This document shows positions 16,905 to 24,638 of a stretch of DNA of 32,096 nucleotides, piece after piece (within the stretch, counting starts at the first letter, position 1; the number at the start of each line of letters is the position of its first letter). The stretch is from CAVWSM01 sp963798505 (lineage in GTDB: Bacteria > Actinomycetota > Actinomycetes > Jiangellales > Jiangellaceae): positions 1-32,096 of the forward strand of contig CAWCTX010000017.1 in NCBI GenBank assembly GCA_963798505.1, in the 5' to 3' direction. Under the pieces are notes generated by a model. It was given only the letters and a program-made list of their open reading frames with translations. It was not told the DNA's origin and did not search any database. The position numbers and the translations under genes are program-made.

Positions 16905-17201
16905 GTGGCCCAGGCTGTACACCGCCGGTCGAGCCTGTCGCTCAACACAGATGGCCGCCAGCACCCGCTGGCCAACACACTGACGGCCCTGACCGCATTC
17001 TTCGGCATCGTCTCCCTCCTGTGCGCCACGGTCGACTCGTGGCACATCCCGGGCTCCTGGGCGGGCGCCGCCGGTCTCGTGGTCGGCACGGCCGCGCAGC
17101 TCCTCTCGGCCACGACCGCCGAGCGCTGGGTCAACGTCTGCGGGTCCATTGCGGCATTCGCCGGCCTGCTCCTCAACATGAGCCACGGCGGCCTGGTCTA
17201 A
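16905..17201 (+). CDS. Small membrane protein of unknown function
   Basis: 98 residues from GTG 16905, chosen because GGGAGG lies 8 nt upstream (16891-16896); GTG 16896 in the same frame would overlap that site. Three hydrophobic segments are visible: T-A-L-T-A-F-F-G-I-V-S-L-L-C-A-T-V, W-A-G-A-A-G-L-V-V-G-T-A-A-Q-L-L, and V-C-G-S-I-A-A-F-A-G-L-L-L-N-M. It starts divergent from rpsF and is followed after 78 nt by the endonuclease IV gene. I do not recognise the family. Confidence 0.72.
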   Translation: MAQAVHRRSSLSLNTDGRQHPLANTLTALTAFFGIVSLLCATVDSWHIPGSWAGAAGLVVGTAAQLLSATTAERWVNVCGSIAAFAGLLLNMSHGGLV

Positions 17202-17279
17202 CCGGTCAGGACGGGCTCGGCGCGAGCGCAGCGGGACGGGCCCGTCGACTGTCCGGGCGGGGTCGTACGCTCGCTGGCC

Positions 17280-18059
17280 ATGAGCACCCTCGCCGTCGGC
17301 GCGCACGTCGACCAGGATGACCCGGTCGGTCACGCCCTGGCCCGGTCGGCCGACCTGGCCCAGTTCTTCCTCGGCGACCCGCAGGGGTGGAAGGGTCCCA
17401 AAGTCGCGTTCGCCGGTGGTGCGGCGGCGTTGCGTACGGCAGCAGATGAGGCGGGCATCGAGCTGTACGTGCACGCGCCGTACGTCCTCAACGTCGCGAC
17501 GACCAACAACCGCATCCGCATCCCGAGCCGCAAGCTGCTCCAGCAGCAGGTCGACGCCGCCGCGGAGATCGGTGCCCGCGCAATCATCGTGCACGCCGGT
17601 CACGTGCTGAAGGACGAGGACCCGAACGTCGGGGTAGACAACTGGCGCAAGTGCGTCGAGCGCCTCGAGATGCGGCTGCCCGTCCTGATCGAGAACACCG
17701 CGGGCGGGGATAACGCCATGGCCCGCCGGCTGGACCGGATCGGCCGGTTGTGGGACGCGGTGGGTGACTCGGGCGTTGGGTTCTGCCTGGACACCTGCCA
17801 CGCGTTCTGCGGCGGCCTGGACCTGAGCACGGTCGTCGACGACATCAAGCGCATCACCGGCCGCGTCGACCTGGTGCACGCCAACGGCACTCGCGACGGC
17901 TTCGACTCCGGGGCCGACCGTCACACCAACCTCGACGACGGGGTGCTGGACATCGAGACGGTTCGCGCGCTCATCCGCGCGGCGGGGGCACCGGTCATCG
18001 TCGAGACCCCGGGCGGGGTGAGCGGTCAGGCTGCCGACATCGCCCTGCTGCGGGGCTAG
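17280..18059 (+). CDS. nfo: Endonuclease IV (AP endonuclease, Nfo family)
   Basis: 259 residues from ATG 17280. All nine metal ligands of the family's trinuclear zinc site can be placed: H65 in Y-V-H-A-P-Y, H105 in I-V-H-A-G-H, E138 in L-I-E-N-T-A-G, D171 and H174 in C-L-D-T-C-H-A-F, H200 in L-V-H-A-N-G, D213 and H215 in G-A-D-R-H-T-N, and E242 in V-E-T-P-G. The enzyme cuts DNA 5' of abasic sites in base excision repair. The usual H-x-N-D-S-K segment is replaced by H-A-N-G-T-R-D. Its TAG stop and that of marR on the other strand share one CTAG (18056-18059). Confidence 0.93.
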   Translation: MSTLAVGAHVDQDDPVGHALARSADLAQFFLGDPQGWKGPKVAFAGGAAALRTAADEAGIELYVHAPYVLNVATTNNRIRIPSRKLLQQQVDAAAEIGARAIIVHAGHVLKDEDPNVGVDNWRKCVERLEMRLPVLIENTAGGDNAMARRLDRIGRLWDAVGDSGVGFCLDTCHAFCGGLDLSTVVDDIKRITGRVDLVHANGTRDGFDSGADRHTNLDDGVLDIETVRALIRAAGAPVIVETPGGVSGQAADIALLRG

Positions 18060-18577
18060 CCCTCGACGGTGGCGACGGCTCCGGCTGTCGCGCCGGGCCG
18101 AACGGCCTCACGCAACGTGCGAAGGGCATCCTCGTGTGCGGCGTACTTGTCGCTGTCGAGGAGCCCGGTGTACCAGCGGTCGATGAGCTCGAGGTGCCCG
18201 GGCAGGATCTCCTCGACCTTGGCCAGCCCGGCCGGCGTGAGGTCGGCGAAGTAGCCGCGCCGATCGCTGGCGCAGGTGGTGCGGGTGACGAGCCCGGTGC
18301 GCTCCAACCGGTCGACCGCCCTGGTGGTGCCGCTGGTGGACAGGCCGACCTGGCACGCGAGGTCATTCATGCGCAGCCGCCCGTGTGGGCTGCGGGCGAT
18401 GCGGATCAAGACACCGAACTCCATGCGGGTCAGCCCGTGCGCGGCGATCTGCGGGTCGAGCTTGCCCATCAGCCCCTCATAGGCCTCCACGAGCAGGCCG
18501 ACAGCGGTGAGCCGGCTGTCGTCGGAGACGGGTGCAGGGTCAGGCGCTGGGGCGAGATCGGTGTTGCGGGCGGACAT
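18056..18577 (-). CDS. MarR family transcriptional regulator
   Basis: 173 residues from ATG 18577. A perfect TATGAT -10 (complement of 18585-18590) sits 7 nt upstream, so the mRNA is probably leaderless and begins at this ATG; in-frame starts further up (18586, 18607) would lie in the promoter. The winged helix is clear: L-T-R-M-E-F-G-V-L-I-R-I-A-R, then M-N-D-L-A-C-Q-V-G-L-S-T-S-G-T-T-R-A-V-D-R-L, and the wing D-R-R-G-Y-F-A-D-L-T-P-A-G. It is divergent from a YceI gene, with an inverted repeat between them that it probably binds. Such pairs are usually autoregulated and answer to oxidants, phenolics or lipids. Confidence 0.9.
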   Translation of the reverse strand: MSARNTDLAPAPDPAPVSDDSRLTAVGLLVEAYEGLMGKLDPQIAAHGLTRMEFGVLIRIARSPHGRLRMNDLACQVGLSTSGTTRAVDRLERTGLVTRTTCASDRRGYFADLTPAGLAKVEEILPGHLELIDRWYTGLLDSDKYAAHEDALRTLREAVRPGATAGAVATVEG

Positions 18578-18600
18578 GACGTTCATCATACCCAGCCAAG

Positions 18601-18630
18601 TTGACACGAGGAATATTGAACGTGCAATAG
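18601..18630 (+). promoter_or_regulatory. YceI promoter with overlapping MarR operator
   Basis: A perfect -35 TTGACA (18601-18606) is followed 17 nt later by a weak -10 (GCAATA, 18624-18629). Between and over these lies TATTG-AACGTG-CAATA (18614-18629), a perfect 5-bp inverted repeat with 6-nt spacer, typical in size and base content of MarR operators. A repressor bound here would block RNA polymerase at the yceI promoter and stand close to the divergent marR promoter. Confidence 0.7.
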
Positions 18631-18697
18631 TTGCTTACACCAAGCGTCGCTCTCCCCCGGGCGGCTGAGCCCAAGCAATCGTCTGAAAGGGACCCCC

Positions 18698-19282
18698 ATG
18701 ACCCAGACCACGACCAGCACCCCCCGCGCGTTCGACGGCGTGACGATCCCCGCTCCGGGCACCTTCGTGCTCGACGTCGCGCACACCCGCGTCGGCTTCG
18801 TCGCCAAGCACCTCATGGTGTCGAAGGTACGCGGCCAGTTCACCGACTTCGCCGGCTCGATCACGGTCGCTGACAATCCGCTCGAGTCGTCGGCCGAGGC
18901 GACGATCCAGATGGCGAGCGTGACCACAGGCCAGGAGCAGCGCGACGGCCACCTGCTGTCCGGCGACTTCTTCGAGATCGAGACCTACCCGACGATGACC
19001 TGGGTGTCCAAGTCGGTCACGTCGAAGGGCAACGGGAAGTTCATCGTGGCCGGCGACCTGACCATCAAGGGCGTGACCCGCGAGATCCCGCTCGAGGTCG
19101 AGCTCGAGGGCACCGCGTTCAACCCGTTGGCCGGCGCCGAGGTGCTCGCCTTCACGGCCAAGGCCGAGATCGACCGCGAGGACTTCGGCATCACCTGGAA
19201 CGTCGCGCTGGAGACCGGCGGCGTCATGGTGAGCAAGAAGATCGTCATCGAGATCGAGGGCGAGGCTATCCGCCAGGCCTGA
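18698..19282 (+). CDS. YceI family lipocalin-like protein
   Basis: 194 residues from ATG 18698, preceded by GAAAGGGA. The fold's key strands are visible: F-V-L-D-V-A-H-T-R-V-G-F-V-A-K-H-L (D-x-x-H-x-x-x-x-F-x-x-x-H), M-V-S-K-V-R-G-Q-F-T-D-F-A-G, R-D-G-H-L-L-S-G-D-F-F-E-I-E-T-Y-P, and G-D-L-T-I-K-G-V-T-R-E-I-P-L. YceI proteins are 8-stranded beta barrels that bind isoprenoids or other hydrophobic molecules. No signal peptide is seen, so this copy is predicted cytoplasmic. The divergent MarR regulator probably controls it. Confidence 0.93.
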   Translation: MTQTTTSTPRAFDGVTIPAPGTFVLDVAHTRVGFVAKHLMVSKVRGQFTDFAGSITVADNPLESSAEATIQMASVTTGQEQRDGHLLSGDFFEIETYPTMTWVSKSVTSKGNGKFIVAGDLTIKGVTREIPLEVELEGTAFNPLAGAEVLAFTAKAEIDREDFGITWNVALETGGVMVSKKIVIEIEGEAIRQA

Positions 19283-19369
19283 CGCCTTGGCGCCGCCATG
19301 GGCACGATGCCGCAGGGACCTTCGTCGCAAGGCTTGCACAGTCCCCGCAAGGCATGCAGGCCGCGCACA

Positions 19370-19405
19370 GACCGGGTCGATCACGTTAACGTGATCGACC
19401 CGGTC
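19370..19405. terminator. Perfect 36-bp palindrome between convergent genes
   Basis: Half-site GACCGGGTCGATCACGTT is followed immediately by its exact complement, with no loop. It lies 88 nt after the yceI stop and 12 nt after the stop of the convergent membrane-protein gene. An intrinsic, strand-neutral terminator is the likely role; in RNA the centre would open into a small AU-containing loop. A binding site for a dimeric protein cannot be ruled out. Confidence 0.7.
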
Positions 19406-19417
19406 GGCGTTGGACCG

Positions 19418-19834
19418 CTAGCCGCCCGGGCAGTCGTTGTCGCCGCCGCTGCGCTCGACGCAGTGCCGGGGTCCGGGGTCGTAAGGTGCCGGCTCGTTGT
19501 CCGCAGCGGCCGCCATGAGCGGTAGGGCGACGGTCGCCGCGGCCAGGAGCCCGAACAACCAGGCCGCGCCATTCCTGCGCACCCACACGAAGAACGCGGC
19601 AATCAACGCGGCCAGCAGCGCGGCGCCGGCGATCGCCCAGGGTTCGCGGCGATCGGAGGCCGCGATCTCCTCAGCGATGGCAACGTCGCCCAGGAACTTG
19701 ATGCGCGGGCTGATCGCCCACATCAGCAACATGAAACTGACCCCGGCCCACAGCGCCAGCAGCAGGACGGCGATCACGACGCTGGCGACTGCATCGCCGA
19801 CGCGCTCGCGCCGCGTGGTCGTTGCCTGAGTCAC
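19418..19834 (-). CDS. Small membrane protein, unknown function
   Basis: 138 residues. GTG 19834 overlaps the mannosyltransferase stop by 4 nt (GTGA), so the two are translationally coupled; longer in-frame starts would run far into that gene. Three hydrophobic segments occur: V-V-I-A-V-L-L-L-A-L-W-A-G-V-S-F-M-L-L, A-I-A-G-A-A-L-L-A-A-L-I-A-A-F-F-V-W-V, and L-F-G-L-L-A-A-A-T-V-A-L-P-L-M. The C-terminus, with two cysteines (R-H-C-V-E-R and D-N-D-C-P), is polar and probably outside. No family recognised. It may assist the mannosyltransferase. Confidence 0.75.
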   Translation of the reverse strand: MTQATTTRRERVGDAVASVVIAVLLLALWAGVSFMLLMWAISPRIKFLGDVAIAEEIAASDRREPWAIAGAALLAALIAAFFVWVRRNGAAWLFGLLAAATVALPLMAAAADNEPAPYDPGPRHCVERSGGDNDCPGG

Positions 19835-21018
19835 CCCGCCCACCGACCGGTGAGATAGGTCGCCACCCAGATGATGGACAGCGGTGCGGCGGTGGCGACG
19901 TACAACCACAGCGTCCAGCGGTGCTTGAGCGTCACCGCCGCCAAGGCCATCCACAGGGGGAACCAGAGCAGCGTGGCCCGCGGCACCGAGAAGAACCAGT
20001 ACGACGTGGCGAACGCCGCGACCTGCAGGCCGATCCAGGTGGCTTCGCCCCAGCGCTGCTTCACGAGCAGCCAGCCGGTCAGCACGATGCCGACGGCCAT
20101 CGCGACGAGCTCGGCCCGGAACATCCACTCCCACTCGGGACCGTAGAGGCCTCCGAAGGCGGTCGTCCACGTGTTGCTCAGCGAGTCCCAGGGCCAGGTG
20201 AACCCGCGGTGCCACTCCTCTGCCTGGGCGTCGATCCATGCCGTCCAGCTGCCGGTGATGGAATGCAGGTAGGCCATCCAGCCGAGCAGCACCGCCCACG
20301 GCAGCGCCAGCCATGGCAGCTCGGACCAGCGTCGCCGCGACGAGGTCGCGAACTCGACCAGCAGTGCCACCGCCAGGAACACGCCGCTGACGCGGATGGT
20401 CATCGCCGCGCCCGCGAGGAGCGACGCCTCCAGCCACCGCCCGCGCCGGGCGAGCAGCCAAGCCGGGATGGCGCAGCCCAGGAAGAGCGCCTCGGTGTAG
20501 GGCGCTGCCAAGAAGACGGCCGTGGGGGCAAGAACCCACAGGAGTACGGTCCGCGCGCCGGCCCCCTCGCCGTACTCGAGATCACCCAGGCGCCCGAGCG
20601 CGACCGCGGCCACCGTGCCGGCGATCAGCGAGACGAGCAGTCCAGCGTCGGTCGGGCCGATCGGGAGGACCTTGTCGCCGAGCCACATCAATGCCGGCAG
20701 CCCGGGGAAGAATGCCTCGTTGGGGACCCCGGTCGGGTCGCCCTCGTAGCCGTAGAGCGCGATCCCCCAGAAGTGGTGCGCGTCCCACTGCACCCACCGG
20801 CTGCCGAAGTCGCGTACGGGGCCATCAGCGATGAGCCAGGTCACCGCGCCGGCCGTCACGAACACCGCGAGCCGTGACGCGAACCACAGGGCGAGCGTCT
20901 GCCGATCGGTGGGGCTGACGCGGCTGGCGAGTCGCTTCGCCGGACCGAGCAGCTGGCGCCAGATGCGCGGCGGAGGGGCCTGCGCGCTTGCTTGCTCGCG
21001 CTCAGCCACACCGGTCAT
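19831..21018 (-). CDS. PIG-V-like mannosyltransferase family membrane protein
   Basis: 395 residues from ATG 21018; an in-frame ATG at 21054 lies inside a terminator stem and is unlikely. The protein has about nine to ten membrane helices. The first luminal loop carries R-W-V-Q-W-D-A-H-H-F-W-G-I-A-L-Y-G-Y and F-F-P-G-L-P-A-L-M, the W-D-x-x-H/W-Y and F-F-P-x-x-P motifs of GPI mannosyltransferase 2 (PIG-V) relatives that use polyprenyl-phosphate mannose. The acceptor is unknown; lipoglycan or protein glycosylation is likely. It lies downstream of the penicillin-binding protein gene, as in M. tuberculosis (ponA1, Rv0051), but a strong terminator separates them. Confidence 0.85.
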   Translation of the reverse strand: MTGVAEREQASAQAPPPRIWRQLLGPAKRLASRVSPTDRQTLALWFASRLAVFVTAGAVTWLIADGPVRDFGSRWVQWDAHHFWGIALYGYEGDPTGVPNEAFFPGLPALMWLGDKVLPIGPTDAGLLVSLIAGTVAAVALGRLGDLEYGEGAGARTVLLWVLAPTAVFLAAPYTEALFLGCAIPAWLLARRGRWLEASLLAGAAMTIRVSGVFLAVALLVEFATSSRRRWSELPWLALPWAVLLGWMAYLHSITGSWTAWIDAQAEEWHRGFTWPWDSLSNTWTTAFGGLYGPEWEWMFRAELVAMAVGIVLTGWLLVKQRWGEATWIGLQVAAFATSYWFFSVPRATLLWFPLWMALAAVTLKHRWTLWLYVATAAPLSIIWVATYLTGRWAG

Positions 21019-21047
21019 GCGCGCTATTGTCCACCAGCCCCATCCCA

Positions 21048-21097
21048 TGATCATGAAGGATCACCCGCCCCAGAGAGGGGGTGATCCTTCATGATCA
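21048..21097 (-). terminator. ponA terminator, 19-bp stem
   Basis: TGATCATGAAGGATCACCC (21048-21066) pairs perfectly with 21079-21097 around a 12-nt loop. The ponA TGA stop (21095-21097) is part of the stem. It lies 30 nt before the start of the mannosyltransferase gene on the same strand, so it should insulate that gene from ponA transcription. Confidence 0.85.
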
Positions 21098-23656
21098 CTG
21101 GTTCGGGCCGTTAGGCGGCGATGGTGAAGAGTTTGACGGGCTCGGCGAGGGGCCAGGCTGCTGCGCCTTGCCGACGACGATGGTGACCGTGGAGCCGTTC
21201 TGGTTCTGGTCGAGCACGATGCCGATCCGGTCAATGTCGCGGACCTCGCGCTCCTCGACATTCACGCTGAAGCCAGCGGCCGTCAGCTCCGCCTCGGCGA
21301 TCGGCCGCAGCTTGCCTCTGACGTCGGGTGCCCGTTGCTCTTCCTGTTTCCACCTGCCGACGGCCACCGTGATCGTCGTCCCCGGCAGTTGTGGACCGCC
21401 CGGGCTGATCGCGACGACTCTGCCGTCCTCGTTGCGGTTGTTGACCGACTGGTCGGCGAAGGCGACCACGAAACCCAGCTGCTCCAGCGCCGCCCGCGCC
21501 TGATCGGGCGACATCCCAACCACGTTGGGCACCTCGATGGCGGTCGGCTCCGGGTTGACGTCCTCACCGACGTCGGCCCTCTCGGGGAACTCCACTTCCG
21601 GCTCGCCCTCGAGCGCAGCCTTCATGAAGGTCGTCCAGATCGGCGTCGCGAACGCGCCACCGGTGACCTGCCGCTTGCCGCCGAGACCGTTAAGCGAGTC
21701 GGGCTTGCTGTCCTGGTTGTGGTCGCCCTGCGCCCACATCGCAACAACAGCCGACAGTTGCGGCGTGTAGCCGGCGAACAGCGTCCCGACGTTGTCCTGC
21801 GTCGTGCCGGTCTTTCCGGCCGCCGGTCGGCCGAGGCTCTTCGCCGCCGAGCCGGAGCCGCCGTTGATGACCTGCTGCAGCGCGTAGGTCGTGTCGGCCA
21901 TCACGTCGCGGTCGAATGCGTGCTCGGTCTGCGTGTTGCCCTGGTAGAGCACCTGGCCAGCGGCATTGGTGACCTTGGCGACGACGTGGCGCTGGGCGCG
22001 CTGGCCTTCCGCCGCGAACGTCGCGTAGGAGTTGGCGAGGTCGACCGGGTGGATGGCGGCCGTGCCGAGCACGATGGCCGGACCGTCGTTGAGGGTCGGG
22101 GTGGCCTCTGGGATACCTGATCGAACAGCCGCGTCGACGACGCCGGCGCCTTCGTTGAGCTGATTGACGCTGAGGTCCGCGTAGACGGTGTTGACCGAAC
22201 TCTGCGTCGCCTTGACAAGGTCGATCATCCCGTAGCTACCGGAGTAGTTGTGGACCGGCCACTTGCCGCCCGACCACGAGAACTCCTTGGTGTTCGGCCC
22301 CTCGAAGCGGCTCTTGAGCGAGATGTCGCGATCCAGTACTCCGACCAGTGCGAACGGCTTGAACGTCGACCCAGCCTGAGTCAGACCCTTCATCGAGTCG
22401 TCGAAGAACGCGTCGTTCTCCTTGATGCCATCGTTGGAGACGCCGGCACCACCCCAGATTGCGACGACCTCGCCGGTGCCGGGCCGGACCGCGGCGAGCG
22501 CGGCGTGGAACTCGGCCGGCCTGCCTTCCGTCGGCAGCTCGGCCATCGCCGCCTCTGCCGCGGCCTGCTTCTTCTGGTCGAACGTGGTGGTGATGCGCAG
22601 GCCACCGGTCTGCAGGTCCTCCTCGGTGATCTTGCCCGAGGCCAGCAACTCCTTCTTGGCGGCCTCGACCATGTAGAAGGCCTGGCCCTCCGCGGACGTC
22701 TTCTCCTTGTACTCGATCATCGGCGGCAGCACGGCGGCCGTTTCCTGCGCCTCGTCGATGACACCCGCCTTGGCGAGCCCGTCGAGGGTGTACTTGAAGC
22801 GGGCGTCCAGCCGGGCCTGGGCCTCCGGGCCGAACCGAGGGTCGTACAGCTTGGGCGAGCGGATCACCGAGGCGAGCGCAGCGCCCTCCTCGACGGTCAG
22901 GTCCTTGACGCTCTTGCCGTAGTAGGCCTGCGCCGCGGTCTCGATGCCGTAGGCACCACGGCCGAAGTAGATGGTGTTGAGGTAGTCCTGCAGGATCGTG
23001 TCCTTGTCGACCTCACGGTCGACCTTGATCGCGACGAAGACTTCCTCGATCTTGCGCTTGAGCGTGCGCTCCTGGGTCAAGTAGGCGTTCTTGACGTACT
23101 GCTGCGTGATCGTCGAGCCGCCCTGGGTCGAGCCGCCGCGCACGTTGTTCCAGAAGGCGCGGACGATGCCCGTCGGCGAGATGCCGCTGTTCTCGTAGAA
23201 CGTACGGTCCTCGGCGGCAATCACGGCCTCACGCACGTGGTCGGGGATCTGGTTGAGGTCGACGGTGATGCGGTTCTGGGAGGCGATCCGGTCCATCTCC
23301 GTGGCGCCGTCGTTCCAGTAGACGATCGACGTCTGCGCGTTGATGCCGGCGTTGGCGTCCGGGATCTCGGTCTGCGCGTAGGCGATGCCTACCGCAGCCA
23401 CGCCGGTAACGAACAGGCCGGCCGCGGTCCACCCGACGGCCTTCCAGCTGGGGACGTAGCGCTTCCACCCGGTGCGCCGAGCCTTGCCCGCCTTCGGGGC
23501 CGCCCGCCGGCCGCGCTGGGGCGTGCCGTCTGGGGTCTCCCCTGTCGAGGTCGCCGCGGCGGCGCCGGACTCGTCCGGAGCCGACGACGTACGGGCACGG
23601 CGCCCAGCGGCGCGCCGGCCTCGATCACGGTCTGGCATTCGACTATCGGTGCTCAC
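21095..23656 (-). CDS. ponA: Class A penicillin-binding protein with two PASTA domains
   Basis: 853 residues. A basic cytoplasmic tail (1-70) precedes one membrane anchor (about 73-94). The glycosyltransferase domain (GT51) has catalytic Glu149 in A-A-E-D-R-T-F-Y-E-N-S-G-I, the G-G-S-T-I-T-Q-Q motif at 179-186 and K-R-K-I-E-E. The transpeptidase domain has S430-T-F-K433, S-V-N at 487-489 and K-T-G-T-T at 615-619. Two PASTA domains follow (P-N-V-V-G-M from about 708 and P-D-V-R-G-K from about 775), ending in a P/S-rich tail. It polymerises and crosslinks peptidoglycan. Starts at GTG 23656 or ATG 23638; the gene is a single transcription unit divergent from padR. Confidence 0.95.
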   Translation of the reverse strand: MSTDSRMPDRDRGRRAAGRRARTSSAPDESGAAAATSTGETPDGTPQRGRRAAPKAGKARRTGWKRYVPSWKAVGWTAAGLFVTGVAAVGIAYAQTEIPDANAGINAQTSIVYWNDGATEMDRIASQNRITVDLNQIPDHVREAVIAAEDRTFYENSGISPTGIVRAFWNNVRGGSTQGGSTITQQYVKNAYLTQERTLKRKIEEVFVAIKVDREVDKDTILQDYLNTIYFGRGAYGIETAAQAYYGKSVKDLTVEEGAALASVIRSPKLYDPRFGPEAQARLDARFKYTLDGLAKAGVIDEAQETAAVLPPMIEYKEKTSAEGQAFYMVEAAKKELLASGKITEEDLQTGGLRITTTFDQKKQAAAEAAMAELPTEGRPAEFHAALAAVRPGTGEVVAIWGGAGVSNDGIKENDAFFDDSMKGLTQAGSTFKPFALVGVLDRDISLKSRFEGPNTKEFSWSGGKWPVHNYSGSYGMIDLVKATQSSVNTVYADLSVNQLNEGAGVVDAAVRSGIPEATPTLNDGPAIVLGTAAIHPVDLANSYATFAAEGQRAQRHVVAKVTNAAGQVLYQGNTQTEHAFDRDVMADTTYALQQVINGGSGSAAKSLGRPAAGKTGTTQDNVGTLFAGYTPQLSAVVAMWAQGDHNQDSKPDSLNGLGGKRQVTGGAFATPIWTTFMKAALEGEPEVEFPERADVGEDVNPEPTAIEVPNVVGMSPDQARAALEQLGFVVAFADQSVNNRNEDGRVVAISPGGPQLPGTTITVAVGRWKQEEQRAPDVRGKLRPIAEAELTAAGFSVNVEEREVRDIDRIGIVLDQNQNGSTVTIVVGKAQQPGPSPSPSNSSPSPPNGPNQ

Positions 23657-23948
23657 GGGCTCACAAACGGCTCGGGGTCACGGACGGGTTTGCCCACGCG
23701 ATCGACGCGGGACTGCCGGTCATGGTTCCCCGGCGGACCGGAATGAGACGGACGTCTCGCCCCAGTCACGACGATCACTGGCATGTCCCCGCCAGAGGGT
23801 AGCGGCCACGCCATCGGAGAGTCACCGTTGCGCAACCTGATCGTCGTGCCCTATCGTAGCGGCACATCGCTTCGATGTATCAGTTCGATACATCGTGGTG
23901 ACGCAGTCCACAAGGGCTCCCGCCCACTGCATCCCGTGAGGATCCACC
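23657..23948. other. Divergent region between ponA and padR
   Basis: 292 nt without a gene. The ponA side shows no clear promoter to me. The padR side holds the inverted repeat described at 23873-23895 and a short leader with GTGAGGATCC before ATG 23949. Short open frames here have poor starts and no ribosome binding sites. Confidence 0.5.
23873..23895. promoter_or_regulatory. PadR-type operator
   Basis: CGATGTATC (23873-23881) and GATACATCG (23887-23895) form a perfect 9-bp inverted repeat with a 5-nt centre. It contains the ATGT...ACAT core seen in PadR operators, though with wider spacing than the commonly quoted N8. It lies 54 nt upstream of padR, so autoregulation is likely, with ino1 downstream controlled by the same site if the two are co-transcribed. 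Confidence 0.72.
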
Positions 23949-24584
23949 ATGAGCAAGCGCGCCGACGTGTTGGAGATGGCCGTGCTCGGCCTGCTCCACG
24001 ACGCGCCTATGCATGGGTACGAGCTGCGCAAGCGGCTCAACTCCCTCCTCGGGTGGGGGCGGGCGTTCTCGTACGGCTCGCTCTATCCCTGCCTCAAGGA
24101 CCTCGTCCGCCGCGGTTGGATCGCGGAGGACAGCACCCTCGAGGCGGCTGCGGGGACGACACTGTCCGGTCGGCGCGCAAAGATCGTCTACAAGCTCACG
24201 CCTGATGGCAAGGAGCACTTCGCCGATCTCATCAGCCAAGCCGGCCCTGCCGCATGGGAGGACGAGCAGTTCGGCGTCCATTTCGCTTTCTTCGGCCGCA
24301 CCGACGCGGCCGTACGGATGCGGATCCTCGAAGGGCGTCGGTCCCGGCTGCAGGAGCGTCTGGAGCAGTTCCGGCTCTCGCTGCAGCGCACCCGGGAGCG
24401 GCTGGACGCCTACACGCTCGAGCTGCAGTCGCACGGGCTGGAGTCGGTCGAGCGTGAGGTCCGTTGGCTCGACGAGCTCATCCGGAGCGAGCGAGAGGCA
24501 GAGCGGGCTTATGACCAGAACCTGCGTACGGGGGCGTCAGCACTCAACCGGGGCGAGGCGCCCCACCCGAATCCGGCTGGGTGA
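23949..24584 (+). CDS. PadR family transcriptional regulator
   Basis: 211 residues from ATG 23949. The winged-helix domain occupies residues 1-90: L-E-M-A-V-L-G-L-L-H-D-A-P-M-H-G-Y-E-L-R-K-R-L, then S-Y-G-S-L-Y-P-C-L-K-D-L-V-R-R-G-W-I and the wing K-I-V-Y-K-L-T-P-D-G-K. The C-terminal half is a long helical, arginine/glutamate-rich dimerisation region (L-Q-E-R-L-E-Q-F-R-L-S-L-Q), as in PadR-s1-like proteins with an extended tail. It lies 54 nt upstream of ino1 in the same direction; the same pair (Rv0047c-ino1) exists in M. tuberculosis, which suggests control of inositol synthesis. Confidence 0.93.
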   Translation: MSKRADVLEMAVLGLLHDAPMHGYELRKRLNSLLGWGRAFSYGSLYPCLKDLVRRGWIAEDSTLEAAAGTTLSGRRAKIVYKLTPDGKEHFADLISQAGPAAWEDEQFGVHFAFFGRTDAAVRMRILEGRRSRLQERLEQFRLSLQRTRERLDAYTLELQSHGLESVEREVRWLDELIRSEREAERAYDQNLRTGASALNRGEAPHPNPAG

Positions 24585-24592
24585 CCCCCAGT

Positions 24593-24609
24593 CGGCGTCG
24601 GTGACGCCG
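24593..24609 (+). promoter_or_regulatory. Short hairpin between padR and ino1
   Basis: CGGCGTC and GACGCCG pair over 7 bp around a 3-nt loop, 9 nt after the padR stop. There is no U tract. It may attenuate or simply mark the padR mRNA end; ino1 has its own GGAAGGAAGG ribosome binding site downstream (near 24621-24630). Confidence 0.3.
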
Positions 24610-24638
24610 CAAGGCATAGACGGAAGGAAGGCCAACCG

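Noticed and set aside
22250..23746. A 498-codon plus-strand open frame
   Set aside because: Antisense to ponA, which shows all catalytic motifs; typical GC-rich shadow frame.
24593..24609. Intrinsic terminator separating padR from ino1
   Set aside because: The stem is only 7 bp with no U tract; co-transcription remains more likely, so it is listed only as a weak hairpin.
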